Shown here piece by piece: positions 36,399 through 44,505 of a DNA stretch of 64,000 nucleotides. This DNA is from Oscillospiraceae bacterium. Its GTDB lineage: Bacteria > Bacillota > Clostridia > Oscillospirales > Acutalibacteraceae. The notes under the pieces were generated by a model. That model was not told the DNA's origin, did no database searches, and saw only the letters and a list, made by a program, of their open reading frames with translations. Location: assembly GCA_025757685.1 (NCBI GenBank), contig CP107220.1, forward strand, positions 1,323,501 through 1,387,500. Reading direction: 5' to 3'. Within the stretch, counting starts at the first letter, position 1. Every line of letters starts with the position of its first letter. A program made the position numbers and the translations under genes.

Positions 36399-36406
36399 CC
36401 GCGCAT

Positions 36407-36451
36407 AAAAAAGGAAGTGCCGAACCATAACGGTTCGGCACTTCCTTTTTA
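36407..36451. terminator. Strong bidirectional terminator
   Basis: A near-perfect stem of about 19 bases, AAGGAAGTGCCGAACC paired with GGTTCGGCACTTCC, has A/T runs on both sides. It separates the rightward htrA gene from leftward ridA. Confidence 0.92.
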
Positions 36452-36462
36452 TTATTGATTGC

Positions 36463-36834
36463 TTACAACTCGGCGATCACTTCCACCTCGCACAGCACAC
36501 CCTTGGGCAGGTCCTTAACGGCCACGCAGGAGCGGGCAGGCTTGGCGGTAAAGTAAGTGCCATACACCTCATTGAACTTGGCAAAATCCGCAATATCTGC
36601 CAGGAAACAAACGGTCTTTACTGCCTTATCCAGAGAAGTACCGGCAGCCTCAACCACGGCTTTCAGGTTCTCACACACCTGGCGAGTCTGGGCCTCAATG
36701 GTGGTGGCCTCCACATTGCCGGTGGCCGGATTAATGGCGATCTGGCCACTGGTAAACAACAAATTGCCGGTTTTCACCGCCTGGCTGTACGGACCGATGG
36801 CGCCGGGGGCGTTGTTGGTGCTTACATATTCCAT
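36463..36834 (-). CDS. ridA: RidA-family enamine/imine deaminase
   Basis: 123 residues. It shows the RidA signature: GAIGPYSQAV near the start, LLFTSGQIAINPATG, the active-site arginine in ARSCVAVKDLPKG and the final E-V-E-V-I-A. It hydrolyses the reactive 2-aminoacrylate or 2-aminocrotonate released by PLP enzymes such as threonine deaminase, whose gene lies 17 bases upstream. The second ATG (36834) is chosen because the AGGAG ribosome site is too close to the first. Confidence 0.93.
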   Translation of the reverse strand: MEYVSTNNAPGAIGPYSQAVKTGNLLFTSGQIAINPATGNVEATTIEAQTRQVCENLKAVVEAAGTSLDKAVKTVCFLADIADFAKFNEVYGTYFTAKPARSCVAVKDLPKGVLCEVEVIAEL

Positions 36835-36851
36835 AATCATTCTCCTTTATC

Positions 36852-38051
36852 TCAGCTGCAGACCTCAAAGCCTGCGCTTGTCAATGCCTGTTTGATAGAC
36901 TCAATGTGGGCGTTGTCCCGTGTCTCAATCCCCAGTTTTAAGAAACAGTCGGTAATATTCATATCCAAATCCGTACTGTCGTAGTTGACGCTGACCACAT
37001 TCGCGCCCTGCTCCGCAATAATGGAGGACACGCCGCTAAGCTGGCCCGGCTGGTCGGACAGTGCAATGGTAATGTCCGCCGTGCGGCCGCCCATCTTCAG
37101 CCCGCGCTCAATCACACGGGAAAGAATGGTCACATCAATATTGCCGCCGCTGAGCAGGCAGCACACATTCTTGCCCTCAATATCCGGAATTTTGCCGGCC
37201 ATCACTGCCGCCACCGGCACAGCGCCTGCGCCCTCTGCAATGAGTTTTTGCTGCTCTAAGAGGGTCAGAATCGCCAGGGCGATCTCATCATCGCTGACGG
37301 TAACAATGCCGTCCACATACTGCTTAACAAGTTCAAAGGTGTTATTGCCCGGGGTCTTTACAGCGATACCGTCGGCAATGGTCTGCACCTTGCCAAGGGT
37401 CTCGATCTGATCGTCCTGCACCGCATTCAGCATAGAAGGTGCACCTTGCGCCTGCACGCCGTAAACACGCACACGGGGATTCATCTGTTTAATGGCAAAG
37501 GCCACGCCGCTGATGAGACCACCGCCGCCAATAGGCACCACCACAACATCCACATTCTCCAACTGATTCAGGATCTCCAGACCGATGGTACCTTGACCGG
37601 CAATCACATCTTCATCATCAAAGGGATGAATAAAAGTGTAGCCTTTCTCCTCTTTCAGCTCCAGCGCTTTTTTGTAAGCGTCATCATACACGCCCTTGAC
37701 CAGGCACACCTTGGCGCCATAGCGCTTGGTGGCCTCCACCTTACTGATGGGTGCGCCGTCCGGCAGGCAGATCAGAGACTGAATACCATTCTTGGTAGCA
37801 GCCAGCGCCACGCCCTGGGCATGGTTACCGGCGGAGCAGGCAATCACGCCCCGCGCCTTTTCCTCATCGGTCAGCTTGCTGATCTTATAGTAGGAGCCCC
37901 GGATCTTAAACGAACCGGTGACCTGCAAATTCTCTGTTTTTAAATACACATTTGTACCCGGGTGAATATTGGGCGCCAGGATCATATCCGTCTCACGGAT
38001 CACCTCACGCAACACCTGGGAGGCCTGATACACTTTATCCAGCGTCAACAC
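36852..38051 (-). CDS. ilvA: Threonine ammonia-lyase with ACT domain
   Basis: About 399 residues. It deaminates threonine to 2-oxobutanoate, the first step to isoleucine. The PLP lysine is in G-S-F-K-I-R-G, the substrate loop is S-A-G-N-H-A-Q-G, and the phosphate loop G-G-G-G-L-I-S-G. A single ACT regulatory domain occupies about 325-399 (ITIALSDQPGQLSGV). A GTG at 38051 gives the usual M-L-T-L-D-K start with AGAAGGA at proper spacing; an ATG six bases upstream touches the ribosome site. It forms an operon with ridA, from a promoter lying in the 3' end of sfsA. Confidence 0.94.
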   Translation of the reverse strand: MLTLDKVYQASQVLREVIRETDMILAPNIHPGTNVYLKTENLQVTGSFKIRGSYYKISKLTDEEKARGVIACSAGNHAQGVALAATKNGIQSLICLPDGAPISKVEATKRYGAKVCLVKGVYDDAYKKALELKEEKGYTFIHPFDDEDVIAGQGTIGLEILNQLENVDVVVVPIGGGGLISGVAFAIKQMNPRVRVYGVQAQGAPSMLNAVQDDQIETLGKVQTIADGIAVKTPGNNTFELVKQYVDGIVTVSDDEIALAILTLLEQQKLIAEGAGAVPVAAVMAGKIPDIEGKNVCCLLSGGNIDVTILSRVIERGLKMGGRTADITIALSDQPGQLSGVSSIIAEQGANVVSVNYDSTDLDMNITDCFLKLGIETRDNAHIESIKQALTSAGFEVCS

Positions 38052-38087
38052 AAACATTCCTTCTTTCGACTCTATATATAATATAAG

Positions 38088-38116
38088 ATTTTAATACGCT
38101 GCCGGGGTTTTGTCAA
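38088..38116 (-). promoter_or_regulatory. Promoter of ilvA-ridA inside the sfsA 3' end
   Basis: TTGACA, 17 bases and TAAAAT on the minus strand. The -10 box overlaps the sfsA stop codon, so ilvA-ridA can be transcribed apart from sfsA. Confidence 0.75.
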
Positions 38117-38810
38117 CACTTTTTATGCCGTCCAGGTCCACCGGCAGTTCCCGGTTGGCAGTTACCGTATCCGGGGTCACCCGGCAGTCCACAGCTCGCA
38201 CCTCTACACCGGCAGCTCGGGCGTCACGCAGTGCCCGGCAAAAAGCCGGATCCGTCTCCCAGTTGGGTCGGAATGCGGTGCACCCGCCCATCTGCACAAT
38301 AAGAAGCGCCATGGCACGGTAGCCCTGCGCCACCGCCTGCACCAGCTCTCCCATGTGCTTGGTACCCCGAACCGTGGGTGCGTCCGGGAACACTGCCCAC
38401 TCTCCCTGCCGCAGGGTCACGCCCTTCACCTCCACAAACAGCCGCTGTCGGTCATTTTCCGCATAAAAATCCAGCCGAGAGGCGCCAAAGCGCACCTCCG
38501 GTTGCACCAAGGTAGGCGACGACAAGATCGTCCCGGCGCGCAGTAGCTCCCCGGCCACCTGATTGGGCGCCGCCGCATCCATATTCACCAGGCCAAAAGG
38601 CGTTTCCACCGTCACCAGGTCGTAGGCGGTCTTACGATTTGGGTTGCTGCTCTTTTCCAAATACACCGTAGCGCCGGGCACCAGCAATTCCCGGCAACGG
38701 CCGGTGTTCTTCACATGCACCGTCTCTAGCCTACCGTCCACCATACAGTGGGCAATAAACCGATTGGGCCGCTCCAAAAACACCGCTTTATGAATATCTG
38801 AATACTGCAT
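38091..38810 (-). CDS. sfsA: SfsA-family DNA/RNA nuclease
   Basis: 239 residues. Matches SfsA throughout: an OB-like N-domain (RPNRFIAHCMVDG), V-K-N-T-G-R-C-R-E-L, and the C-domain with RLDFYAEN, FVEVKGVTL and FPDAPTVRGTKH, the PD-(D/E)xK-like nuclease core. E. coli SfsA was named for sugar fermentation stimulation; nuclease activity is the present family assignment. No ribosome site precedes the ATG, and the only good promoter match places the transcription start at or next to it. Confidence 0.94.
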   Translation of the reverse strand: MQYSDIHKAVFLERPNRFIAHCMVDGRLETVHVKNTGRCRELLVPGATVYLEKSSNPNRKTAYDLVTVETPFGLVNMDAAAPNQVAGELLRAGTILSSPTLVQPEVRFGASRLDFYAENDRQRLFVEVKGVTLRQGEWAVFPDAPTVRGTKHMGELVQAVAQGYRAMALLIVQMGGCTAFRPNWETDPAFCRALRDARAAGVEVRAVDCRVTPDTVTANRELPVDLDGIKSVDKTPAAY

Positions 38811-38816
38811 ACATAA

Positions 38817-38845
38817 AGCCTACCCCACCGGCGCCCATTTGTCAA
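38817..38845 (-). promoter_or_regulatory. Candidate promoter of sfsA, predicting a leaderless transcript
   Basis: TTGACA, 17 bases and TAGGCT on the minus strand. The predicted start point falls at about 38810-38811, on or next to the sfsA ATG. Confidence 0.45.
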
Positions 38846-38873
38846 TCCCCCGGCAGGTTTCCGCTATTTTCTA

Positions 38874-38902
38874 TTGACTTTGCCGTTCAACTCCTATAAA
38901 AT
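38874..38902 (+). promoter_or_regulatory. Promoter of the solute-binding lipoprotein gene
   Basis: TTGACT, 17 bases and TAAAAT, 34 bases before the ATG at 38936. Confidence 0.7.
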
Positions 38903-38935
38903 GGAAAGTGATATTATATGTTGGAGGACACCCAC

Positions 38936-39826
38936 ATGACCAAGATGAAAAAGATCCTTGCTGTGGCTCTGTGCGTACTGCTGCTGGGCAGCGTATTTGC
39001 CGGCTGCTCCGGCAAGAAAGCAGAACAGACCACGGAAATTACAGACGAAACCCTGCTGATCGCCTACACGGCAGACAACGCCCCCTTCTTCCAGATAGAT
39101 GAAAAGGGCAACGCCAGCGGGTTTGAGGCCGACCTGATCGCTAAGATTTTTGACAGCATTAAGGACGACTGCAAAAACTACGCCTATGTGAAGGTGGAGC
39201 CGGGCTACCGTCTGGGTGAGGAGACCGCCTATACAGACAAGGACGGCAAGACCTATATTGCCTACATGGCCGTAGGCGGACTGCAAAAGAACGACGGCAC
39301 CAACAACGAGGATTACAGTTTCACCAACACGGTCATCAGCAACCGAGTGGTGACCTTGGTAAAGAAAGACAGCAAGATTAAAGATTACAGCAATCTGGGC
39401 GGCGCCAAGCTGGCTGTGGTGAGCAAGGCAGCGCAGAATGCACTGGCAGATAACGCCGTGATCGCCGATCGCAGCGCAAAGACCACCACCGTTTACAAGA
39501 CGGCACAAGCGGCCTTTACCGCCCTGTACCAAGATAAGGCAGACGCTGTGGTCATCGACGAGTTTGACCTGCGCACCTTGGACTTTATCTTAGACGGAAA
39601 GAAAAAAGCCTTGTCTGACTGGACAACAGAGCTGAACGGTCAGTTGGACACGGTGGAATACGCCTTTGCCACCGCCAAGTATGACCGACTGAAGGACGAT
39701 ATCAACGAGGCGCTGCTGGAGCTGAAAGACCCCAAGTACAACGACAAAGACGAATTCACCCCCATTGTGGAGCAATACTTTGGCTACAACGCCTCCAACT
39801 TCTCATACATCCCTGCAGACAAATAA
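38936..39826 (+). CDS. Solute-binding lipoprotein (amino-acid-type SBP family 3)
   Basis: 296 residues. Lipoprotein signal with a lipobox ending F-A-G-C (LLLGSVFAGC). The mature part has the family 3 layout: LLIAYTADNAPFFQIDEKGN, FEADLIAKIFDSI, SNRVVTLVKKDSKI, a G-G-A-K-L-A-V-V hinge strand and AFTALYQDKADAVVIDE. Such proteins normally deliver amino acids or related compounds to an ABC permease, yet no permease or ATPase gene is next to it. The start at 38936 is used because TTGGAGG is 8 bases away; the ATG at 38918 has none. Confidence 0.85.
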   Translation: MTKMKKILAVALCVLLLGSVFAGCSGKKAEQTTEITDETLLIAYTADNAPFFQIDEKGNASGFEADLIAKIFDSIKDDCKNYAYVKVEPGYRLGEETAYTDKDGKTYIAYMAVGGLQKNDGTNNEDYSFTNTVISNRVVTLVKKDSKIKDYSNLGGAKLAVVSKAAQNALADNAVIADRSAKTTTVYKTAQAAFTALYQDKADAVVIDEFDLRTLDFILDGKKKALSDWTTELNGQLDTVEYAFATAKYDRLKDDINEALLELKDPKYNDKDEFTPIVEQYFGYNASNFSYIPADK

Positions 39827-39842
39827 GCAACGTACATCACTC

Positions 39843-39873
39843 ACACCTGTGGCCACCCCACAGGTGTTTTTTG
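39843..39873 (+). terminator. Terminator of the solute-binding protein gene
   Basis: The stem ACACCTGTGG / CCACAGGTGT is followed by TTTTTT, 16 bases beyond the stop. Confidence 0.88.
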
Positions 39874-39898
39874 TAAGGTAAGCATAAACAGAATTTGG

Positions 39899-39994
39899 CA
39901 CCCCTTGTTGCAAGAGGTGACTCCCCGCAGTGCGGGGCGATGTCGCGTAGCGACGAGGGGACGGGCACCGGTTAGGTGCTGGCGCGCTTGCGCG
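39899..39994. repeat. Tandem array of five small hairpins (REP/MITE-like element)
   Basis: Five short inverted repeats follow each other: CACCCCTTG..CAAGAGGTG, CCCCGCA..TGCGGGG, GTCGC..GCGAC, GCACC..GGTGC and CGCGC..GCGCG, with GAGGGG after the third and after the fifth. No reading frame with a ribosome site is present. It resembles palindromic intergenic repeats common in gut Clostridia, but only one copy lies in this window. Its role is unknown. Confidence 0.6.
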
Positions 39995-40042
39995 TCTGAG
40001 GGGATAAAACAAGCTCTGTATAATTGCCCTTGCAATCTAAAA

Positions 40043-40073
40043 AAACCGCCTGACCTACCGGTCAAGCGGTTTT
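40043..40073 (-). terminator. Terminator of the D-amino acid operon
   Basis: The stem AAACCGCTTGACC / GGTCAGGCGGTTT on the minus strand is followed by a T run. It lies 14 bases past the alr stop. Confidence 0.85.
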
Positions 40074-40086
40074 CCTTTTTATACGC

Positions 40087-41241
40087 TTATACGGGTATAT
40101 ACTCTACTGCGTCCACCGGCACACCGTCCCGGTAATACACCCGGGGCACCCGGCGGGCAATGCGGCAGGGCAGCTCATAATTGAAGCTGTGCGCCAGACC
40201 GGACACCTCCTCCATGCTGAGGGTTTCGTTGCCGTCCGTTCCCACCAAGGTTACCGGCGTACCTACTTGCACACCGGGTATCTCCGTCACATCCACCATA
40301 AACTGGTCCATACACACACGCCCGAGAATCGGTGCGCGCTTGCCGCCAATGAGCACCTGGCCCATGCCGGATAAGCAGCGGGGATAACCGTCTGCATAAC
40401 CCACCGGAATGGTAGCAACTCGGCGGGGAGATGGGGTGGTGTAAGTACCGCCGTAGCTGATCTCCCGTCCCGGCTCCAAGGTCTTTACATGGCTGACCCG
40501 AGCCACCCAGCGCAGCACAGGCTGCAAGGGCAACAGGGATTTGTCCACCTCTTCCGAGGGATACAGACCGTACAAAATAATCCCCGCCCGCACCATATTA
40601 AAGCTACCGCCCAGGCGCATAATCCCGGCGGAATTGTTCAGGTGTTTAATCGGAATTTCCACCCCGCGCTGCTCCAGCAAATCGCAAAACTGCAAGTACC
40701 GCTGCCGCTGGGCCTCCGCCTTAACAAAGCTGGTTTCGTCCGCCGTGGCAAAGTGGCTGAAAAGCCCCTCCGGGTAAATCCCCGGCAAATCGCAAATGGC
40801 CTTGCAAATATCCGCGCTATCTTCATTCACCTGGAAGCCGATACGGCTCATACCCGTGTCCAGTGCAAAGTGAAAAGGCACCTGCTTGCCCTGGCGAACC
40901 GCCTCCGCCGACAGTGCCTTGGCTGCCTCCATGGAGAAGATCGGCAGTCGCACATTATGTTCTACCGCCCGAGAAAAATCGTCCGGAAATACCGGTCCCA
41001 GTACCAAAATGGGCAGGGTTACACCTGCTCGGCGCAGTTCCAATGCTTCTTCAATACAAGCCACGCCGTAAAAATCAAAGTTCTCTTCATACCGGCGGCC
41101 GATATATGCCGCACCGTGACCGTAAGCGTCCGCTTTAATCACACCCAGCAGCTTAGTATCCGGCCCGATCTTTTGCCGAATGGCGGCAATATTCGCCTCC
41201 AACGCATTTAAGTTAATTTGCGCTTGGGTTCTCTCATACAT
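40087..41241 (-). CDS. alr: Alanine racemase
   Basis: 384 residues. It interconverts L- and D-alanine with PLP. The PLP lysine lies in V-I-K-A-D-A-Y-G-H-G; RIGFQVNEDS, NSAGIMRL and a C-terminal beta-domain with GRVCMDQFMVDVT carrying the catalytic region are present. The ATG at 41241 with GGAGGTGA is preferred over a TTG six bases upstream. It overlaps the end of pxpA by 8 bases and is the last gene of a seven-gene operon. D-alanine serves the wall, but here it may also feed the aminotransferase encoded first in the operon. Confidence 0.94.
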   Translation of the reverse strand: MYERTQAQINLNALEANIAAIRQKIGPDTKLLGVIKADAYGHGAAYIGRRYEENFDFYGVACIEEALELRRAGVTLPILVLGPVFPDDFSRAVEHNVRLPIFSMEAAKALSAEAVRQGKQVPFHFALDTGMSRIGFQVNEDSADICKAICDLPGIYPEGLFSHFATADETSFVKAEAQRQRYLQFCDLLEQRGVEIPIKHLNNSAGIMRLGGSFNMVRAGIILYGLYPSEEVDKSLLPLQPVLRWVARVSHVKTLEPGREISYGGTYTTPSPRRVATIPVGYADGYPRCLSGMGQVLIGGKRAPILGRVCMDQFMVDVTEIPGVQVGTPVTLVGTDGNETLSMEEVSGLAHSFNYELPCRIARRVPRVYYRDGVPVDAVEYIPV

Positions 41242-42010
41242 CTGCAATCACCTCCGCCAAAGGCGCAACGGCAATGCCATTCTCTGCAAAGGCGCTGCGC
41301 AGCGCCTGCACAAATTCCAGTGCACGGGCACCGTCACCGTGAACGCACACCGAGTGCGCCACCACCGGAATATCCTCACCGGTATAAGCCGTCACTTTCT
41401 GTTCTTTAACCATACGCACCACCCGGTCAATGGCCGTGGCGGTATCTGTAATCATAGCGCCGGGCTTGCGCCGATCCCGCAGGCTGCCGTCCGCCTCATA
41501 AGCACGGTCGGCAAACACCTCGCAGCCAAAGGACACACCCTGCTCTTTCGCTGCCTGTTGCAGACAGGAGCCCGCCGGTGCCAGCAGCACCAGCGCCGGG
41601 TCAAAATCCCGCACCGCGCGGGTCACCGCCCGCGCCAGTTCCAAATCCTTGCAAGCCATATTGTACAAAGCACCGTGGGGCTTCACATGCTGCAAGAGAG
41701 CGCCGTTTGTCCGGCAAAAGCCGGCAAGCGCGCCAATCTGATACAGCACATCCCCATAGGCCTGGTCCGGGGTCACCGCCAGCTGCCGCCGACCGAACCC
41801 CACCAAATCCGGGAACCCGGGGTGGGCGCCCACCGCCACACCCTGCGCCCGGCAGGCTGCCACCGTGGCCCCCATCACAGAGGGGTCACCGGCATGGAAA
41901 CCGCAAGCCACATTGGCAGAGGACACCAGCGCCAGCACCCGATCATCCGACCCGATGGTGTAGGCGCCAAAGCTCTCGCCCAAATCCGAATTCAAATCCA
42001 CTTTATACAT
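41234..42010 (-). CDS. pxpA: 5-oxoprolinase subunit PxpA (LamB/YcsF family)
   Basis: 258 residues. The start KVDLNSDLGESFGAY, then VSSANVACGFHAGDPSVM and VKPHGALYN are the YcsF/PxpA signature. With PxpB and PxpC it forms the ATP-dependent bacterial 5-oxoprolinase that opens pyroglutamate to glutamate. The gene is separated from pxpBC by the DUF1445 gene, unlike the usual contiguous order. The spacing to the DUF1445 stop is 18 bases. Confidence 0.95.
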   Translation of the reverse strand: MYKVDLNSDLGESFGAYTIGSDDRVLALVSSANVACGFHAGDPSVMGATVAACRAQGVAVGAHPGFPDLVGFGRRQLAVTPDQAYGDVLYQIGALAGFCRTNGALLQHVKPHGALYNMACKDLELARAVTRAVRDFDPALVLLAPAGSCLQQAAKEQGVSFGCEVFADRAYEADGSLRDRRKPGAMITDTATAIDRVVRMVKEQKVTAYTGEDIPVVAHSVCVHGDGARALEFVQALRSAFAENGIAVAPLAEVIADV

Positions 42011-42028
42011 AAATCAAGCTCCAAAAAA

Positions 42029-42814
42029 TCAATATTTCAGCATGGTATTGGGCACATCGGTAATGAGCATATGCCCCGGTGCGTGGGTAATGGCAAAGGG
42101 CACCTTGGCCGCCATCACCGCTGCCTGAGGGGTTACCCCACAAGGCCAAAACACCGGCACCTCGCCCGATCGAATGGTCACGCTGTCGCCGTAATCCGGG
42201 CAGTGCACATCGGCAATGCCGATGGCTGCCGGGTCGCCGATCTGCACAGGCGCGCCGTGCACGCGGGGCATGGCAGAGGTGACCTGCACGCTGCGCACCA
42301 CCAAATCATGGGGAATGGGACGCATGGAAACCACCATATTGCCGTGGAATACGCCTGCTGGCTCCAGGGCCAAATTGGTATTGAACATGGGCACATTGCG
42401 CCCTTCTTCAATATGCCGCACCGGCACCCCCGCCTGCAAAAGCTCACTTTCAAAGCTAAAGGAGCAGCCGATAAGGAAGTACACCAAATCGTCCTGCCAA
42501 TAGGCGGAAATATCCGTTACTTCTTCCACCAGCTCCCCTGCCCGCCAAATGCGGTACTTGGTAAAGGCGGTACACACATCGTCACCGCGGGCCATGGCGC
42601 CCATTTGGCGGCAGCCCGCCTCGCCCACCTCTAAAATGGGGCAAGGTCGGGGATTGCGCATACAAAAAAGCAAAAAGTCAAAGGCCTGTGCCTTCGGCAA
42701 AATGCAAAGGTTGGCCTGGGCATATCCGGCGCACATGCCAGAGGTCTGGCCCTGTAGCTTGCCTGCGCTGATCAGCGCCCGCACATCCCGAGGCGCCCAA
42801 TCGCTGTAATCCAT
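42029..42814 (-). CDS. DUF1445 (YcsI-like) hydro-lyase, D-glutamate-cyclase N-domain homologue
   Basis: 261 residues. It matches the DUF1445/YcsI family: SGMCAGYAQANLCILPKAQAF at the start, a C-x-x-N-P-R-P-C-P segment (FCMRNPRPCP), LVYFLIGCSFSFE, and ITHAPGHMLITD at the end. The animal D-glutamate cyclase DGLUCY joins a DUF1445 part to a DUF4392 part; the DUF4392 half is encoded separately at 44506. AGGAGGA precedes ATG 42814. Its place between pxpC and pxpA supports a role in making or handling 5-oxoproline. Confidence 0.88.
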   Translation of the reverse strand: MDYSDWAPRDVRALISAGKLQGQTSGMCAGYAQANLCILPKAQAFDFLLFCMRNPRPCPILEVGEAGCRQMGAMARGDDVCTAFTKYRIWRAGELVEEVTDISAYWQDDLVYFLIGCSFSFESELLQAGVPVRHIEEGRNVPMFNTNLALEPAGVFHGNMVVSMRPIPHDLVVRSVQVTSAMPRVHGAPVQIGDPAAIGIADVHCPDYGDSVTIRSGEVPVFWPCGVTPQAAVMAAKVPFAITHAPGHMLITDVPNTMLKY

Positions 42815-42847
42815 TCTATATCCTCCTATGCCGAAAGGCAATATTTT

Positions 42848-43780
42848 TTACCAAAAAAGCAAATTGTCCAGCCATTTTTCCTGCTGCCGGGCGATCTTCT
42901 CCGCCTCTTGCACCGTAATGGGCACAAAACGCACCGCATCCCCCGGCCGTGCCTGCGCCAACAGCGACACATCGCAGCCGATCACCGTGGCGATCTTGGC
43001 ATAGCCGCCCACCGTTTGGTGATCGCTCATCAGTACAATGGGCTGACCGCTGCCGGGCACCTGCACACTGCCCCGTACAATCCCGTCAGAGCAAATATCC
43101 ACTCCACCGTCTGCCGTCAGTGCTGAACCCTCCAGCCGCAGGCCCATACGGTCGCTCTTTGGCGTCACGATATAAGGCTTGCTGTAAAAATCCTTCCGTG
43201 CAGCCGGGTCAAACCGGGCTGCCTGAGGGCCGTCAATACACCGCAGCGTAAACGGCGGTGCAAAGGTCACCGGCGGAATATGCCAAGGCGTCGGATCGCC
43301 GATCGGCAAACAAAAATCGCCGGTGGTCAGCACATCGCCTGCTTGCAGGGCACGACCGTCCAGTCCGCCCATTTGAATTTTCAGATCCGTGGAGCGGCTG
43401 CCCAACACCACCGGCACATCTATGCCGCCGGACAGTGCTAAATAGCACCGCAAACCGGTGCGGGCAGCGCCCAGTTGCAGACGGTCGCCACTGCGCACCC
43501 CATAGGCACGGTAATTTTCAATGGGTTTTCCATTTAATGTGGGGGCAAAGTCACCCCCTGCCAGAGCAAAATAGCCCTCTCCGACAAACCGGGCAGAAAT
43601 ACCGGTAAGCGTCATCTCCAGTACCGCACAGCCTCGGCAGTTACCCACCAGCCGATTGGCAATCTGCATAGAAGTTAAGTCCATTGCCCCGCAGGTGCAA
43701 AAGCCCAAGTGTGCCACCCCGGTGCGCCCCAGGTCCTGCACAGTGGTCAAAGCACCGGGGGCGTCGATCATCAGTCGCAT
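42848..43780 (-). CDS. pxpC: 5-oxoprolinase subunit PxpC (KipA-like)
   Basis: 310 residues of the KipA/AHS2 (biotin-dependent carboxyltransferase-like) family: IDAPGALTTVQDLGRTG at the start, GAMDLTSMQIANRLVGN, YLALSGGIDVP, VLGSRSTDLKI, SDRMGLRLEG and the C-terminal ILMSDHQTVGGYAKI. With PxpB it forms the core of 5-oxoprolinase. Its start overlaps the end of pxpB by 10 bases, so the two are translated together. Confidence 0.94.
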   Translation of the reverse strand: MRLMIDAPGALTTVQDLGRTGVAHLGFCTCGAMDLTSMQIANRLVGNCRGCAVLEMTLTGISARFVGEGYFALAGGDFAPTLNGKPIENYRAYGVRSGDRLQLGAARTGLRCYLALSGGIDVPVVLGSRSTDLKIQMGGLDGRALQAGDVLTTGDFCLPIGDPTPWHIPPVTFAPPFTLRCIDGPQAARFDPAARKDFYSKPYIVTPKSDRMGLRLEGSALTADGGVDICSDGIVRGSVQVPGSGQPIVLMSDHQTVGGYAKIATVIGCDVSLLAQARPGDAVRFVPITVQEAEKIARQQEKWLDNLLFW

Positions 43781-44502
43781 ACCGGCACCTCCTCCACTTG
43801 TACCGTATAAGTGCCCGCTGCCACTGCCCGAGCGATTTCTTCATACTCGGCAGGCGAGATGGGCACAAAATGCACCAAATCCCCTGCCCGGTACAGGATC
43901 GGCTCCTGCCGCTGCCGGTCAAATACAGGCACCGGTGTGCGCCCCAGCAGCTGCCAGCCGCCGGGAGAAGCCAGCGGGTACACCCCGGTCTGCGCACCGC
44001 CGATTCCCACACTGCCCGCAGGAATACAGGTGCGTGGGCTGTCCAGCCGCGGCGTATGCAGCCGAGGGTACAGCCCCCCTAAATAGGCAAAGCCGGGCAA
44101 AAAGCCCAGCATATAAATCAAATAATCCGGTGCACTGTGCAGCGCAATCACTTCCTGCGCAGACAGACCGCTGTGGTGGCAAACAAAGTCCAAATCCGGC
44201 CCATAGTCGCCGCCGTAACACACCGGCAGCCGAAACACCCGCCGCCGATCCTGCCCGGCCACAGACAGACTGTCCAGCAGTCGCCGCAGTTGCCGCTGCA
44301 ACGCCTTTGCAGAAATCACCGTGCAGTCATAGCACACGGTCAGATCCGCATAGGCGGGGATCAAGTCTGTAATCCCACGCAGGCCGGCGCTGCCAATGGC
44401 TCCTTGCAGGGCGGTGACCCGGCGATTGATTGCCGGGTCGATTCCGTCCCCCAAGTGCACAGTAAGGGCGCCCTCGCCGCACTGTAAAAAGGAATAGTTC
44501 AT
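43771..44502 (-). CDS. pxpB: 5-oxoprolinase subunit PxpB (KipI-like)
   Basis: 243 residues of the KipI/AHS1 family. Signature segments are the start FLQCGEGALTVHLGDGID, the middle DYLIYMLGFLPGFAYLGGL, and the end ASPGGWQLLGRTP. In Bacillus the same family was known as the KinA inhibitor KipI, but with pxpA and pxpC nearby the 5-oxoprolinase role is most likely. It lies 3 bases after the DUF4392 gene and overlaps pxpC. Confidence 0.94.
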   Translation of the reverse strand: MNYSFLQCGEGALTVHLGDGIDPAINRRVTALQGAIGSAGLRGITDLIPAYADLTVCYDCTVISAKALQRQLRRLLDSLSVAGQDRRRVFRLPVCYGGDYGPDLDFVCHHSGLSAQEVIALHSAPDYLIYMLGFLPGFAYLGGLYPRLHTPRLDSPRTCIPAGSVGIGGAQTGVYPLASPGGWQLLGRTPVPVFDRQRQEPILYRAGDLVHFVPISPAEYEEIARAVAAGTYTVQVEEVPVCD

Positions 44503-44505
44503 CGG

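Noticed and set aside
34764..36428. A 554-residue open frame antisense to htrA.
   Set aside because: It mirrors the GC-rich codon pattern of htrA, has low-complexity Ala/Gly/Val content, no ribosome site, and htrA has its full catalytic triad.
39803..40065. Short minus-strand frames across the five-hairpin element.
   Set aside because: They consist mainly of the palindromic repeat, have no ribosome site and cross a terminator.
41180..42634. A 484-residue open frame antisense to pxpA and the DUF1445 gene.
   Set aside because: It crosses two well-supported genes, is His/Arg/Gly-rich and matches no family.
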